Origin: Schistosoma mansoni
Taxonomy: Eukaryota > Platyhelminthes > Trematoda > Strigeidida > Schistosomatidae
Assembly: GCF_000237925.1 (NCBI RefSeq)
Contig: NC_031495.1
Location: 22,198,163-22,262,162, forward strand
Reading direction: 5' to 3'
Length of the DNA stretch: 64,000 nt
The translations under genes and the position numbers were made by a program. Below, one piece after another: positions 36,521 to 50,532 of the stretch (position 1 is its first letter; each line of letters begins with the position of its first letter). Below the pieces are notes generated by a model. It had not been told where the DNA came from, ran no database searches, and saw only the letters and a program-made list of their open reading frames with translations.

Positions 36521-38921
36521 TCAAAGCTTTAGCATTTTATTTAAACTTAAACTATAAGGATCATAACCGGATTTCTACACTATTCAACTCCATTAATCAT
36601 GCGAAGTTCAGCCATATTTGAGTCAAAATTACCCGAAATACATATCTCGATATGCCATTTTCTATGAGTAAATTCAAGTCAAAACATAGTCTTGTGCATC
36701 TTACATCAGTTGAAAATATAACAGCGGTGACATGTTAACTTATTTGATTTTATATTCCTTAGTTTCATTTTACTGTCTTTTAATATGATTAAAAAATATA
36801 ATTGATAACATAAACATCATTTTCCATATAAAATACTTTTCTGTTTAGAGTGGCTTATTTCAATTTTGTTGCTTCTATAGCAACTTCTTTTTTATGTAAA
36901 AATATAATTAACTGATCGTTTATACAACAATCTACATTCACTACTTACTACTAGCTAAACTATATCGATAGATAAAGGTCATTCAACGTATTATTTGTTT
37001 TGGCATATACATATATTTTCCATTGTACGAAGTGCACAGAATCGAAATCTTCCCATGTACGTCAATTGGTGAAGAGAAGAAATTCATATTTCCAAACGAA
37101 CAAATCAATCAACCAATTAACTGGAATAAGTAATTATATAAATTCAAAGTTTTGTTGTTTACTATCATAAATTTTGATTTTAAAATAGCTGTATGTATGA
37201 GCTGTATTATGATTCAAAACAATCATAAATATATTATTAGCAGGATTTATGATTGAGGTAAACCAATCGACAATAAGAAAGCTGTAACATTTCAACAATG
37301 AATGTTTTAATGGTCTTCATGTATATAAACTGTAAACTGAGGTATGTGATGGATAGGTATATAATATATTACAAAGTCGAATCTATTTTTATTAGTAACG
37401 AGGTTGGATATACTGTATTGTTTGTACCAGTGGATACAAAATGATAATCTCGAGTGAAAAAAGAGACAAATACAAGTATAGCAGTACATTGAGAACCTGC
37501 TGTTGTGTTAGTTAAACTATATCAAAACAACTGCCAGTTCATATACTTCAAACAGGCAGTCAACTGAACCCATCATCTGTGCGAAAAAATAAGTTCACCG
37601 TTCGTTATTTGGTTCATGGCGATCATATGGTACATAAAAGCAAATCCTTTCGAGAATTCCATCTTGTACCTTCGTTTTTTTTTCAATATTGTTCAACATG
37701 TAACAGAAGTTATAGGGTTCCAAACCTATAACCCGCTTTTGTATTCAGGAATTTGTGACACTCCTGTCTCTTCCTTGACCGCATATGATCTAATAGAAGG
37801 TTCCACTAACTTGTTGGCATTTCGTATCGGTTGGCGCTTCTTGGCTTATTACGTTTAAGTTCTTCACTATCTGTTTATGTGCAGATTTTCTACTTAATAA
37901 CTTCCATAATTTTTTCTTGATTATTATTTTAAAATCTACTTATCGAAATGAATTTGAAACATTGGCTTATTCCATTGTTGATGTTCTTCACTGAAATTCG
38001 ATCAGTCTATTTATCCAAAGTTGACCTACTTCCTATGTTGAACTAATGATTAAAAATTATATTATTTATCAATAATAGTACACTCTTGCATTTAAAAATG
38101 TTATTTATATCGCCTTATGATACAGCGGCGAATCGAATGACCATATATTGGCATGAAGTCCTAAACTAACGACCAATTGGGTTAATTATAATGTCAAGAT
38201 AGTTATTTTTGAAAAAGAGTAAATTTTATGCCTCCTCAAAATGTCGAACAGTATATCACTGTTTAGAACATGTTCTATAATGTCTCCAGACTTACGAGTT
38301 TATGGACGTGTACACATACAGGGAGAAGCAAATGCAACATTGATAACTTCGTAACTAAGATTTACTGACATTTTTATAGTTAGAATTTTTCAATTATTTT
38401 AACTGGCTTATAATTTTATATACTCACTTCGTACTATTTCTTATATATATAATATTTATCATATTATTCTTAATTTCCATAGTATCAACGTGTTTGGTTC
38501 ATCTGTTTGTTTTTCATCACTACTATGGAAACTACATTCAGTTGATAATGGCTGTTTATTACAAGTTAACATAAGCATCCCTTCTAATTTCTTGTAATGC
38601 GAATTGTCCTACTTAAGAAACAATTTCTTTAAATATTGGCATGTAAACGAAACTAGAAAAATAATTGTTTCCTTTCTTGAGAAATATTCTTGGATTGCAA
38701 ATTGAAATTTAGATTTACGTACATTTTTAGAACTGGATAAAATAGTACTTCCAGTTAAGTGTACAGCGTTTAGAACAAAATCTAGAACATAGTAAGTAGG
38801 ATATTATTTGTTTTGTTAGCCTTATTTAATGTATTGAAATTCATGAAGCACGTGAGAATAATGTTCCCACAAAATTTGAGTATCGTACTTTACCTACATA
38901 GCCATAAGAATATAACTGAGA

Positions 38922-39090
38922 TGACGAGCCAACTAAAGTTAAGAGACCATTAGAAACTAGAAAGCACTGGACTTCTATCATTGAACTTCTCAGTAGTGTG
39001 TACACTTGATTCCACCACTGCTGATTATACCCAGTGCCTCCAGACCATACGTTGAGCTCCAAACATTTAGACTACTGAACCGCCACCAGG
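38922..39090 (-). mobile_element. Hammerhead SINE remnant (copy 4)
   Basis: CTAGAAAGCACTGGACTTCT and CTTCTCAGTAGTGTGTACAC align with the hammerhead end of the better copies. GTTCAGTAGTCTAA at the far end resembles the A-box side on the minus strand. The ribozyme core is degraded. Confidence 0.5.
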
Positions 39091-42000
39091 TTTTGTAGAA
39101 GTCTATCTTCAATCAGTTCGAGATATCAGGGCTCCATATTCATTGTCTTTGATGGTCAACTCCGTAACACCTGATATGGTTGAAATCCACTAGTTACAGC
39201 TCCTAATTAGAAATCTTAAACGAAACGGATGTAAGGTGCTTCCTGATTTTCAACTTAAGCTGATTCGTAATCTGAATTCACGTATCAAAACCATTGTCGG
39301 GGCAAACTTGACTTGATGTGTTTAAATGTAGATTTCAGATAATCATTTCGTAAAAACTTCCAACATAATTTCCTACTTAGATTCAACCTAATATGGTGAT
39401 TATTTTTTGCAATATTATTTTGTGTGAAAAGTTCGTTAATGCAACCAAGCATGTGTTATTCAGTAAAATGAATGTCGGTGTTCATTATTATCATTACATA
39501 AGTTTACGCTATTAATTTCAATTTAATGTATATATATTTATTCACGAAGAATGGATATCATATTGATTGACTTGCCATTTTAATACTGAACATAGAGCTA
39601 GCCAAACAGTAAATAAGCCAATATTCTGTCGGTTCCTAAACCTCTTCCTCTTCTGAATCAAAAATAGTGTTCCTTTCTTCTATACCTCTCTATTAAGTGT
39701 GTAAACTAATTTGTTGCACTTAAAATCTAGATCAAAGACAGACAAAGATAAAAGGTGACAAAAATAGCATGACTGATTATCAGATGTTTTATATGGAAAT
39801 TTTTTACACTAGCCATGTACATTTGTTTTCCTAAGAACTTAAAGTTATTTCTCCTCTAAAGCATATTTCACTTGACATAAAAGCTTCAGGTTGATTTAGT
39901 TATTTAGTAGATTTTATACTACTTACTAATAGTAGGTAGCACATCGCATTTTAGACAAAAACAGCGGCAGATTTTGGGCTTCGCATATAGCAACTCACCT
40001 ACAACTAATTTCGATTATAGTTAATTTTTGTTAAGCCCTTTTGTTAACTTACTTAAAAGACAATGTTATTTGAACAGTAACAATTCGCATATTTCTTTGT
40101 ACTATTTTGATCACTATCTTGTTTGTTCAAACTTCTGTACGCACATATCTCTATAGCCTAAATGCTAATGTCTTAAATATCGCTCGATGACTAATTCTCT
40201 TTCCCATGTATATATGTACTCGAATGCTATTATTACCCTTTGTCTTTTCTATCTGCGTCTTATTCTATCTGCCAATAAATTTTCCTCTTTATCTGCTTGC
40301 ATACACACATTCGCTTCTCTGCATCAAATTCACATGATGTGCTTGTAGATTTGTTATTCGTGCTACCGCTAATAAACTGTAGTCGCCGCTTTTTATTGCC
40401 TTCTGATTTCAAACACCGTCAGGATTTATATAATAAATGTTATCAAGGTGATTGACAACGAAGCTAAGCCACTACACAGATACCGGCAATTTTTCAATGC
40501 TTAATTAGTGTTGTCCCAACCCTATATCACTATTCCATCTATGTTTGTCCATTGCCGCGTTTGAAGCTAATTTTTGACAAAAGACTTAGTTCAACACCTT
40601 ACATTTACCATAAATGGGTTTTTCCGTTCTAACTATCTGCCTGGTGAACAATAGACATGTCCATGCAAGACGGTTGTGGAGTAAAAACAGCCATTTGAAA
40701 TCTTCAATGAAAACTATAAAATACCTACCTAACATGGGAAACTCTTCTGATCATTCTTGCATTTTTTGGCTATGGAATGAAAACTATGCATTGGTATTTT
40801 TTTCTTAAAGTGTAAGAATTTTGTGTGACACTATGTTAGGTGAGAATTATGAATCTCAATACTAAATGTTATGGTTTTACCAATTCCATACCTTTGTAAC
40901 AAACTATGCAGAATTTTGGTTCTTGAAGACAGGTATCAGTAAAACGAGAGCATTTACCGAAGGTCTGAATTTTATTGAATCGGAATCAATCATTGACTAG
41001 AAACAAGTAGGAATTCTCTTTACTTCAGAAACTTAATCAATTTTTCGAAAGTTTTGAAAATATTGAAGTGTACGATTTTTATTTGACAGTTATGTTAATC
41101 TCGCGAATTACAAACTTATGAAATTTCTAAAGTACCTGTTAAAACTACTTACTTACTGACTACAAACAGTAGCGAAATATTTTGAATACTACTAATAGGC
41201 GAGTATGAACGATGTTAGCACACAAAACATAAAAACAACATAAAATAATTAAATTCGCCATTGGTTCAGTAGCAAAAACACTCAATCCGCAAATGCTATT
41301 ACGTTTTTGCGTTACGTAAAATTATTTAAAAAATATGTTAACGGAGGATTCCAACGTTTTGTCTAAAATGTATACTGCTGAAGATTAAACTTATTTTCTA
41401 TTGTAATACCCCTTTAAGTTTACAATGCATACAAATGGTTTTGATCAAACTACTGACCACTGATATCTTGTCAGTTTTTTAGGTATAGCTTCCGGTATGC
41501 AAATCATCTACAATTCGAAAATAAAATGGAGTTAAATATTTTAAGTATAGCCATATTATTACTCGTTTGTCCTTCAATTGATTGAAAGCTGTAAAAGAAT
41601 GATCTTACTTAACTAGCTAGAATTGGTAGGAGTTGAAATCAATTTTGGGAACAAAAATGATGTACAATCTTGTCTAGATGACAGATAATTGAGCCGCAGC
41701 AATTTAGAAGCATCCATGATAGTTCATTCAATAAAAACCAAAAAAACAACCGTCAGTTTTATTATTTATTCTGCAGTTGTGTTAAAATATTCCAATTAAA
41801 CACATGTCAAACTAAAAATGAATGTACCATAACTGTCCCCAAACATTTGGGAAAACACCTCATGAAAAATAAATTGAGAAAAATTGCAGACGGTTTAGCG
41901 ATTATTCTTGTTCTCAATAAACCAACACTATATACTTGAACATGGAGTCAAATGATGAAAAACAGGTGCATATTAACAATGGAATGAAACAAAGTTCTTG

Positions 42001-44121
42001 TGTGTTGGCTAAATCTCAGAAGATAATTACGACCCATTGATTTTAAATATCCGATTTCAGTCTTGGTACGATAAGGAAGTGCAAATATAACTCAAAACTC
42101 TAGAGTTTGACCGTAGAAAAATGATAAAGTTGAGAAGCTGAATCGTCAACTATCTACATATGTTAGGCGAAAACTGATTGCTATCAATTACTTAGCTGGA
42201 CTATATTTTTAGTAAACTCAAAATATTTCTTAAAATCATTTTGAAAAAAGGCCTCAAGACAATGAAAACAGATTTTTGTGACTGAACAGTCTTTTCAGAT
42301 TAACTTCCCTCCATTACACGTCTACATGGCTTATACTACCAACTGAGTCATGAAATCCTCAACAAAGTGCTTGGCAACTCATTGAGTTTCATTAACAAGT
42401 GAAAAATCGATTGACAAGTTACCATTCAAAAAATTGAGTCGTACGTATTACACAACGTAGGTAAAAGCATTGACAAAGTACATAAGTTGCTTCCCGATGG
42501 GATCTGCCTGAGAACACATTTAACACTTGTGCAGCATTCAGTTAGGTCGAAAAAGATGACAGATTAGGAAAACATTACATTAACCATAATATTGTCTTAC
42601 TTTGGAGAAAAAATGCCAAAAATTACCTTTTCTAAGTGCTTTATGATCATCTTGTCGTGGTCAGATGACATAATCCATTGATTCAGAGGCGTATGAGGGC
42701 CGTTTTTACCCAAAAAATATCCAGAAAGTTTCACAGGTTTGTGGTGACCTACTTTTGTGACGAGATTGTGGTTGATTTATTGGAAGCAATTATTGTTTTA
42801 ACCAATTGTACCAGCGATTGTTTTACTGTACCTGTTTAAGTGTACAGAACAAACATTCTTCCGTTGTCTGTGACCTTGCACGAACTCGCATACACTTGGT
42901 AGTTCCGCTTGTTAACTTTGGCACGATCTCAGTATTCTTTCGGTACCACGAGATCGCCAACGAATATATCTTATTACAACCGTCAACGGCCTTCTGGTTT
43001 TTGACCTACGGAGGGATCCAACCTAATACCTGGCACGTAATCTTCCTGTAGTGGTGATCTCCCTACTAGTAGGGTTAATAAGTAGCATGATAATATTAGA
43101 TGAATAAGTGATTTACTTAGTGCATTAATTTTTGTGTTCATTGAATATAATAGCTAGTTAAAATGTATAAAAAATGTGAAATGTGACAACTGTAGCTGTT
43201 TTTGATATGACTGTAACAAAATTATGCTCATATGTATTGATTATCTATTCCAGAAGTTTTAGTACATTTCCTACTGAAGTTCGATTTCTAAAACTACCTT
43301 TAAATTCCAATTCTTCGTAATATCACCCGCTAGTCGTTTTTAGAATTTCTACAACCTAACAAAATACGTCCGAAAGTTTCGTTGCTTCATCCAGGCACTT
43401 TAAAAGTTATGCAGGAACACATACTAAAAATCAATACATTTGTTATTGGTCTCAAGGTATTACTTTATCTTGAACATAATAAGCATCGTTATTTAATGTA
43501 TAAATCCCATAATTATAGATTTCGCCTAATTAGCTAATGTCGAGTATTATATTCAGAAGTGAGTTGAAAATTATAGTCTAAGAATCGCCAATGAATTTAT
43601 ACAATAGTCTTTGATTAAAACGTACTTTCATGTCAATGAACTCTTTTAACGGCTGATAATAAGACGGAGATTATTACCAAAATATAGTAAAATGACTAAC
43701 CAATTACCATAACATATAGTGACTAATTTGGATTGATGTGCTTTGAATATATATATATGCTACTATTTTCAACACTGGAACCCGTTTTTAAACACCTTTG
43801 GTAGTTTGGAAAGTTCATATTCTTACACCAATGCAAAATTTTCCATACCGTATATTATTCAAACAAAACCCACTTTACTCTGCATGCTCCCGTCCCAACA
43901 AGACACCCCTTAATCTCTCTTTTTAAGTGAATGCATGTACAACTGATCTATTGTCCTAAATTGTATATTACAGGAATTCGGAAAAACGAATAATTCAAAT
44001 GACATAACTACACTTTATGATTTACATAACCTTTTTATTGAGTATTTTAGATTCATTTAGTTCTAACAGTTTTGAAATACTTTTTATGTAGAATTATCTT
44101 TTTATTCGTTGATAAAACCTC

Positions 44122-44124
<3 letters not shown>

Positions 44125-44163
<39 letters not shown>
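44125..44163 (+). repeat. (TA)n microsatellite
   Basis: About 19 uninterrupted TA units, the longest simple repeat in the window. Confidence 0.97.
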
Positions 44164-44166
<3 letters not shown>

Positions 44167-44317
44167 TTATTTGAACGTCTTTTTAGTTGTTTGGGGCCGC
44201 AGTTAATCAGTCTTATTTTTGGCATATGTGCACTCTATGCGCATTGCCTTGATATTCCTATTAAGTCACAAGCATTTTAAGAAGAGGTGGCGCAAGAGAT
44301 TCGCGTTTCGTCTAATT

Positions 44318-44495
44318 CGAGACTCAATGGCTAAGTGGATAACGAGTTGGTGTTTGAAGGGAAGGGACTGGTTCCGGGTCTCGGAGTGAACATCAACCCT
44401 TAAATACAAGTACTTCCAGCTGACGAGTCTCAAACAGGGCGGAATGAATGTCCTAAATTCCACTGATAGCAACGAACCATCTCTGCTTAAATATC
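44318..44495 (+). mobile_element. Diverged Smalpha SINE copy
   Basis: A-box-like ATGGCTAAGTGGATAACG and a weak B box (CTGGTTCCGGGTCTC) are followed by CTTCCAGCTGACGAGTCTC and a TTCCACTGATAGC tail. The hammerhead core has GGAA in place of GAAA and a weakened stem II, though a GTC cleavage triplet remains at 44452-44454. Confidence 0.8.
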
Positions 44496-44499
44496 TATA

Positions 44500-47400
44500 A
44501 ATTTGTCTAGCTTGTATACTAGTGTCACACATGTTCCGAAAAATGACTACTAACCTTCTAATTATCTTCATATGAGTGATCATATTACCCGGAAAACTGT
44601 TATATAACAAATACTATGCATAAGTGAGGTTAATTATACTAAACTCTAGACCATCGTCAATAACTACAACATCCCAAGCAACTATAGTTCGATTTTAATT
44701 TTCACCTCTAAACGAAACAATAGATGACTTCTTGGTCTTAATTAATCTTCTTAGATCTATCACCATCCTATTTGGATCATTAGTTTGTATAAACAGTATC
44801 TTTTGTCTAGACTTCAAAAAGTTTGAGAATGTCACGAGTGATTAAAATACTTATTATTTCTCACTACAATGCTACTTTTGCATACATATACGTCATCGTA
44901 ATCTGTGGACAAATTATATTTCAGATGCCTTGAAAAGATTCCGTGCCTTATATTACTGATAGGTACAAACTAATGCGAGCATTGCAAGATACTTTATATT
45001 TTATAGATTGTAATAATGTATACATAAATGTTGAGACTACACGGGGAATGTTTAACTTATTACATCTAAAACTGGTCTGTCAAACTGAAGGTCTTCTATT
45101 TCGAGATTGAGAAAAATCAGCATTTGACCGGCTTGTTATTGTAGTAACTCAGTTCGTGTTACTGGTTTTCCACACCTGTAATCCTTTCACATTTCGCAAA
45201 GATTTTTATGTTGACTTTAAACCACATGGCCCATATCTATCTTATTTGGTACTATATATGCGGTAATGTTTAATCATGTAGTCATAAAATCTCTCCTGAT
45301 TCGGTTTTCCCTTCAATGGGTTGTCAACCATGACGTATTACTGTGGTTTATTCGTCTGGCCTATCTAGTTCGAGCAGATCCCATTCTTATTAGGAGAATC
45401 TCTTAATCGTTCGTACTTAATGGATAATTCTATATATTTCTCAAATTGTAACACCATACAAACTAATAGTATTTAGTCTTTCGTTTAAGTTCTTGGGGTA
45501 AATTACCTGGGCTTGGTCTTAGAACAATGACATTTACACGTACTTTCTGACTAATTTCGAACCGCATCTGAGAGAGATCACTGGCCATGAAGTTTTAACC
45601 AAGTGATACCTGCGGTTAACTTGACTGCAAACATTGGGACGATATAGCTATCCTCATTTACACTGACTATGATTATGAAGAATACATATATTAGAAGTAA
45701 ACCTTAACTCAACACTACTTCCTCTATTCTATCACAAAAGCAGTAGCTACAACTTTGCTGAACGACGTAAACATACTTTTTTACCACAGTTATTATCTTA
45801 AGTTCATATAACGAAGTGCTTTATAACCTACAATCCTCTTATTTCGACTTGATTTTCGTATTCACTACACATATTTTTGATTAGTGTTTAGTTATTTAAG
45901 CCTAATGCACTGACCTTGGATTTAGACAGACTTAAACTAACCGACCGATGGTCGTTTATTAATGCAGATTCTATGTATACATTTGCTTCTCCGACAAAGT
46001 AAAAGACCACCCACTCTCTTTTATTACTCTTTCACCAGGTCTGATTTTATCTAAGATAACAAATAAGGGTCGATTCAATAATGTAGCTCGGATAAGGCAA
46101 ATACACCAGAAGTATCTACTGAAGGTAGGAATTTTTGCGATCACGTTACTATGATACTTAAAGTAACACTTGTTGATTATTAATGAACTAATTTTTAACC
46201 CGGGCGTCTTGTTATCTATCAGTAGTATGCGGACAAAATGGTCCAGTTTCTTAAAAATGTTGACAATAGCCAATACTATAACATCTTGAAAAACAATGAG
46301 AATTTTTTGGAATGCGTATTTCACTCCTAAATTCAAAGTGTTGTTTTACGATCAATTTATTTCATTTTCTACCTTGAAGACAAACAAATAAGTTTTCGAT
46401 TTCCACTCGTGGAAGGAAATTGAGTGCTTCAACTATCAAACCAATACTATTACTTAACGAAATTTAGAGTTAATCACCTTTTGGAGGGATCAATAAACAT
46501 TGACTTTTAGGTCAACGAATTTGCAGCATATGGAGGTGGTACTATTACAACTACTAAGTAGTTTATTCTATCCAACTTTACCAAGGAATCCACTGCACAT
46601 TCAACCACAAGTAGATAAAAGAACTAACGTAAAGTTTATGACTAACACTAAGTATTTATTTACAAAATTCTTACCGACCAGAAAAAGTTACGAAATATTA
46701 TCAGTGCAATCACAAAGGAATGACATAAACAATAGAGATCATTTTGTCCATGCCAAGCAAACGAACAGGAGTTTAGTTTATGATATTCCATTTACGACCT
46801 AGAAAAAACAAACAGTATTGAGACGCAAAAACTGTTTAATCTTTATGTAGACCAGAATAAAACAAGGGTAATATATCCACAGCAACCTAACGCTATTATG
46901 TACTAAGTTTTTACGCTTACATCCACGGAAAATTAACGACGAAACCAAATAGCCATAATTTGTATATATACATATATCAATACAAAACTAGAAGCCACGA
47001 AATGTATGAAAACTAAGAGATAAAGGTAGCCTAAAGACCTAGTAAACAACTAGAGCAGGTAAGTCATTTTGATTGAATTCGGATCATATATAAACTCTGG
47101 CGATAAATAAGTACACAAGCACGTACAAACAAATGCGTATGCAAGATGAGAAACAATGAAATAATTTGTGATTATATTACCCACCAAAACACCTATCAGC
47201 AGTTTAAGCACATACGTTGACATCGGAGAAACACTAACTTGGAACCAGATTATTCGAAAAAGGTTACTTGAAAAAACCTTAAACGATATATGGTACCACG
47301 TAAGCCATTCTAGTACACAGTAGAACTTTCTCATAGTGAACCAGAAAACTGTGGTTTATATTTACATATTTTAACGAAATGGGATTCACGATTTAAAGTT

Positions 47401-48425
47401 TTGATTGGAACACTAGACCAATTGGACTACAATAAAATAAAACTCGGTCAAATATTGAGCGAGAAGTGAGCCTAATTTCTTTGCTTTAATCAAACCAACC
47501 AAATACAATTTAATTCCAGCTCGACTGTAAAGGGAGCTTTTCTAAATAAGTATTTTGAATCAAGTGGCTTCTGATTATATATTATTGGTGTTTTAAACAC
47601 AGCAGCTTAAATCAACAAAAGTTAGCTGGTTACTCGACAATTGCATTTGCTAATGACATGGTGTCAGAAGGTTTATGCTTTTATTAATAGAATTCTTAAT
47701 GACCTACTTGAATAGAATTTACCAAATTGTGCGACCCCCGATGATATTAGTGTACCTAGGGTTAAATGAGAAGGAAATGTAGCTTGACTTACATAGAAAT
47801 ACTGTCAGGTACAAGGCTGGGTTTAGGAGATGCATAGTCCTGTAGAGACAGTGGTAGAACAGGGAGAGCTATATGGCATTCTATGTTGACAGGTTCGTCT
47901 CTATTTCTTCAGGAAAATAAACATATTAGGAAAATTACTGAAGAATTACATTTGTATTTGAAAATCCTCTTCTTGATTCAGAATCGATGCTACCTCGCAG
48001 ACTATCGAGCACGGCTTAGTCACTACTGAAGCGTACTCGACTGGAAGCGAACTCAAAGGTTCTACTTGCACAGAGCATGCTGTGAGAGAGTTAAAATGAC
48101 GAGCGTCAGTGAATTTTGGCTGGGCTACGAGATAATATTTTCATGCATGTACGATTACCTAGAGCAGACAAACTTCGACATTTTCCTTTCATGAGTGACC
48201 TTTTCACACATGATACTCGACTAAAGCTTTCTGAAGGTGAAAATGACCTCTCCTGAGCAGCAAGCCCATATCTCACCATAACCGTCAGGACCCCAAATAT
48301 CCCGCCATGGTCCAAGGGCGAAAATTCAAGAAGCCTGAACTGTAATAGTTAATGGTTTTTATGAAATAAAGTTTGTGTAAAACAATATGAAATTTAAACT
48401 AAGCGTGATCTCTTCTTCATATTTA
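44500..48425. other. No gene recognised
   Basis: AT-rich, short open frames only. 47990-48350 is less AT-rich and resembles repeat sequence, but I cannot name it. Confidence 0.5.
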
Positions 48426-48683
48426 TTCGTAATGTATTGGTAAATAAACCATCGAAATGGATAGCTCTGTAATTCTACCACACTTAATGCTGACCCCATT
48501 AGTATTAACGGACAAACATAGCTAAAGGCGTTCCGTCACCCATCCCTACCAGATCACGAGTGGGTACACCGTGCTGCACATCTCCTGCAACTATCAGTCA
48601 ACTTAAACCAAACACATCTCGATATTTTTCATAGCTTAAAGCGTGAGTCACTTGAAGCTAGACCACCATGGAAAACCTGGAAA

Positions 48684-48727
48684 CACTGGACGGCCGTTTC
48701 GTCCTATTAGGGGACTCCTCAGCAGTG
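48684..48727 (-). ncRNA. Hammerhead ribozyme motif, core intact
   Basis: Minus strand: stem I CACTG/CAGTG, CTGAGGA, stem II GTCC/GGAC with loop CCTAATA, GAAA, palindromic stem III CGGCCG, cleavage triplet GTC. The palindromic stem III could let two RNA copies pair into a double hammerhead. Confidence 0.78.
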
Positions 48728-48848
48728 CGCATCCACGAACCCACTCTCGCGAGCGAGATTCGAACCCAGGACCTACCAGTCTCGAGCCGAAGACCTTAAC
48801 CGATAGACCACTGAGCTGGCATCCAACGGTGTCAATGTCTAACTTCAA

Positions 48849-48887
48849 CTGAGGAGTCCCATAATAGGACGAAACGGCCGTCCAGTG
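48849..48887 (+). ncRNA. Second, partial hammerhead in opposite orientation
   Basis: CTGAGGA, stem II, GAAA, CGGCCG and GTC then CAGTG are all present on the plus strand. The 5' half of stem I (CACTG) is replaced by TTCAA, so stem I cannot form locally. It is the mirror of the motif at 48684-48727. Confidence 0.65.
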
Positions 48888-49089
48888 TTTCCAGGTTTTC
48901 CATGGTGGTCTAGCTTCAATTGACTCACGCTTTCAACTATGAAAAATACTAAATCTCCACAAAACCCCTTCTGATAACATCTCGATATTTTGATAACCTA
49001 AATGTATCTTCAAACCACTTCGTTTCTGACATTGAATTGACTAGTTTAACATACGTCCATTAATAGCGTGTTACGTGTAAAGACGTTGT

Positions 49090-50345
49090 CAAACTGCGAA
49101 CACCTGCGGCATTTTTAGTGAAGAGCACGACATGGTCTAGTACACACAACGACAAACTGCGACTCTGCTTCTTTTTGAAATTTCAGTTATCATTCTTTAA
49201 TTGTTATTTTTACACCATGTGATGCTGTTCTTACATTTTCGGATATTTTTTCCCGCCAATTTGTATATCTTACCTTCATTATGACGAAACAGACGCCAAA
49301 GTTGTTTGAAATTAGGACTCTTTCTCTTCCCACTTTTCAACTTATGCCATTCTGGCTGATGATATTGAAGCTTGATTTTTCTACTCAGAAGCTGACTTCC
49401 AAGAGCACGACGTGACAGAACCATGCGCATGGATCATCGCATTAGTGAGGGAACTGCTGTGCTATTTTAACGGGTACTTCACACCTGGTATATTCACTGA
49501 TGACGTTTATGAACCTCACGACACTTCAAAGAAGGCTATCCTTGAACGTGGGGACATAGTCGACCGACAAAGGTTAGACCAGGTTTTCTTCAACATCGAG
49601 TTGCAAAGTGGCTCAACAAGAGAAATGTTACTACTCATGAGAAAGTCATTGGTCAACGGAGCTTTGACGAGGCCTTGTTTAGATAGCCCTTCATATCTAA
49701 GCTTCCCAAATGTTGCAGGAAGTTTTGGTGTCATTTCAAAATAACGATTCAGACCATCTACCAACCGGATTCTTGAGGCTAACGTAATCATAGCTACAAG
49801 GTTTATTCGGTCAAATATTAGTCTCAAACAACATAGAAGGAAGTTGCGAACCTCTTTCATATTCCTCGTTCTCTTAATGTCAATCATTGGCATAAACCTA
49901 CTACAACACCATAATCTACTAATTGACCAGAGCGAACGGGGTTAGTAGACAACGACAATAAATTATCTGCTTGTGGAACTTCGATTTCTAGTTGTAGTAG
50001 CTGTTAAGCACGTGATCAACCCATTGTATCAACGGATACTCGATAAGTACCCTTAACTGTTCCAAACGCAACCAAAGTTACTGTTAGCATTTAGCAATAT
50101 TGCACACTACGTCGCGGCTACAGGATCATCTGTATTTTCTAGAGGATGCCGCCTAGCTCCCGGGAAGTCAGGGTTGATCAAAAGCGAATGCAACCACATG
50201 ATAGACTTTGAAATTATCTGGCATCTCCCTTGCACACAGCCTTTTAAAAGGATAACAAAGTTTGAGGTCTATCTGGTGATATTCGGCTACTAAATACGGA
50301 AACCACTCTTGATTGTTGCTACTTGGGCACATCCTTGACTTGATG
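49090..50345. other. Unassigned sequence between arm 1 and the LTR fossil
   Basis: Overlapping open frames on both strands at 49412-49893 (110 and 125 codons). Neither has a motif I recognise. Since they are mutual shadows and the block is repeat-rich, I make no gene call. Confidence 0.4.
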
Positions 50346-50348
50346 TGG

Positions 50349-50507
50349 TGTTTAAATAAATCAATGACTTCTTTGTATTGATGACTGTTGTAATCTTGAA
50401 TTCCAAATACAATACATTCGTTCGGGTTCATCTAATACTTCTTGATTAAATGGCGTTATTCCTGGGATTACTAGTTTATACTACAATTCGAATACTTCTG
50501 TTTATCA
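50349..50507 (+). repeat. 5' LTR of the 50-kb fossil
   Basis: Begins TGTTTAAATAAATC and ends CTGTTTATCA; 159 bp, paired with 52279-52437. Confidence 0.85.
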
Positions 50508-50532
50508 TGTTGGCGTCGCGATTGAGCCTGTG

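Larger units (their letters stand above)
36525..44300. other. Non-coding stretch with few landmarks
   Basis: Apart from the SINE remnant at 38.9 kb nothing is recognised. 42801-43075 stands out as less AT-rich with an 81-codon open frame lacking any known motif; it may be repeat-derived. Confidence 0.55.
48629..48976 (-). mobile_element. Foldback hammerhead SINE copy 5 with 15-bp TSD
   Basis: Inverted arms of 93 bp each (48630-48722 and 48849-48941, about 4 mismatches) both contain hammerhead sequence. The centre (48723-48848) is tRNA-like on the minus strand, with a B-box-like GGTTCGAATCTCGC and an A-box side near AGCTCAGTGGTCTATCGG. A 35-bp tail follows the right arm. The 15-bp target duplication is at 48614-48628 and 48977-48991. 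The pre-insertion site survives in the inverted arm near 53030. Confidence 0.9.
48432..49084 (+). repeat. Inverted-repeat arm 1 (carries SINE copy 5)
   Basis: After removing the SINE and one target duplication this arm is 290 bp. It matches 52934-53223 in inverse orientation with about 4 differences. A diverged relative is at about 2560-2680 (TTCGTTTCTGAC, then GTTGTCAAACT), so it belongs to a dispersed family of unknown type. Confidence 0.88.

Noticed and set aside
44300-44335. Minus-strand hammerhead-like stem II and GAAAC overlapping the second Smalpha copy
   Set aside because: The CTGANGA core is missing and the match overlaps the A box of the plus-strand copy; likely chance.
45971-46336. 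121-codon minus-strand open frame
   Set aside because: Composition is typical of AT-rich non-coding sequence and no family motif is found.
48629-48976. Miniature inverted-repeat DNA transposon (MITE)
   Set aside because: The 15-bp target duplication, tRNA-like centre, hammerhead and one-sided tail point to reverse transcription, not cut-and-paste transposition.
49412-49893. Overlapping open frames of 110 and 125 codons on opposite strands
   Set aside because: No recognisable motif in either, they overlap each other, and they lie in a repeat block.
50168-50431. Minus-strand open frame over the left LTR
   Set aside because: A similar frame recurs over the right LTR, so it is a shadow of the repeat.
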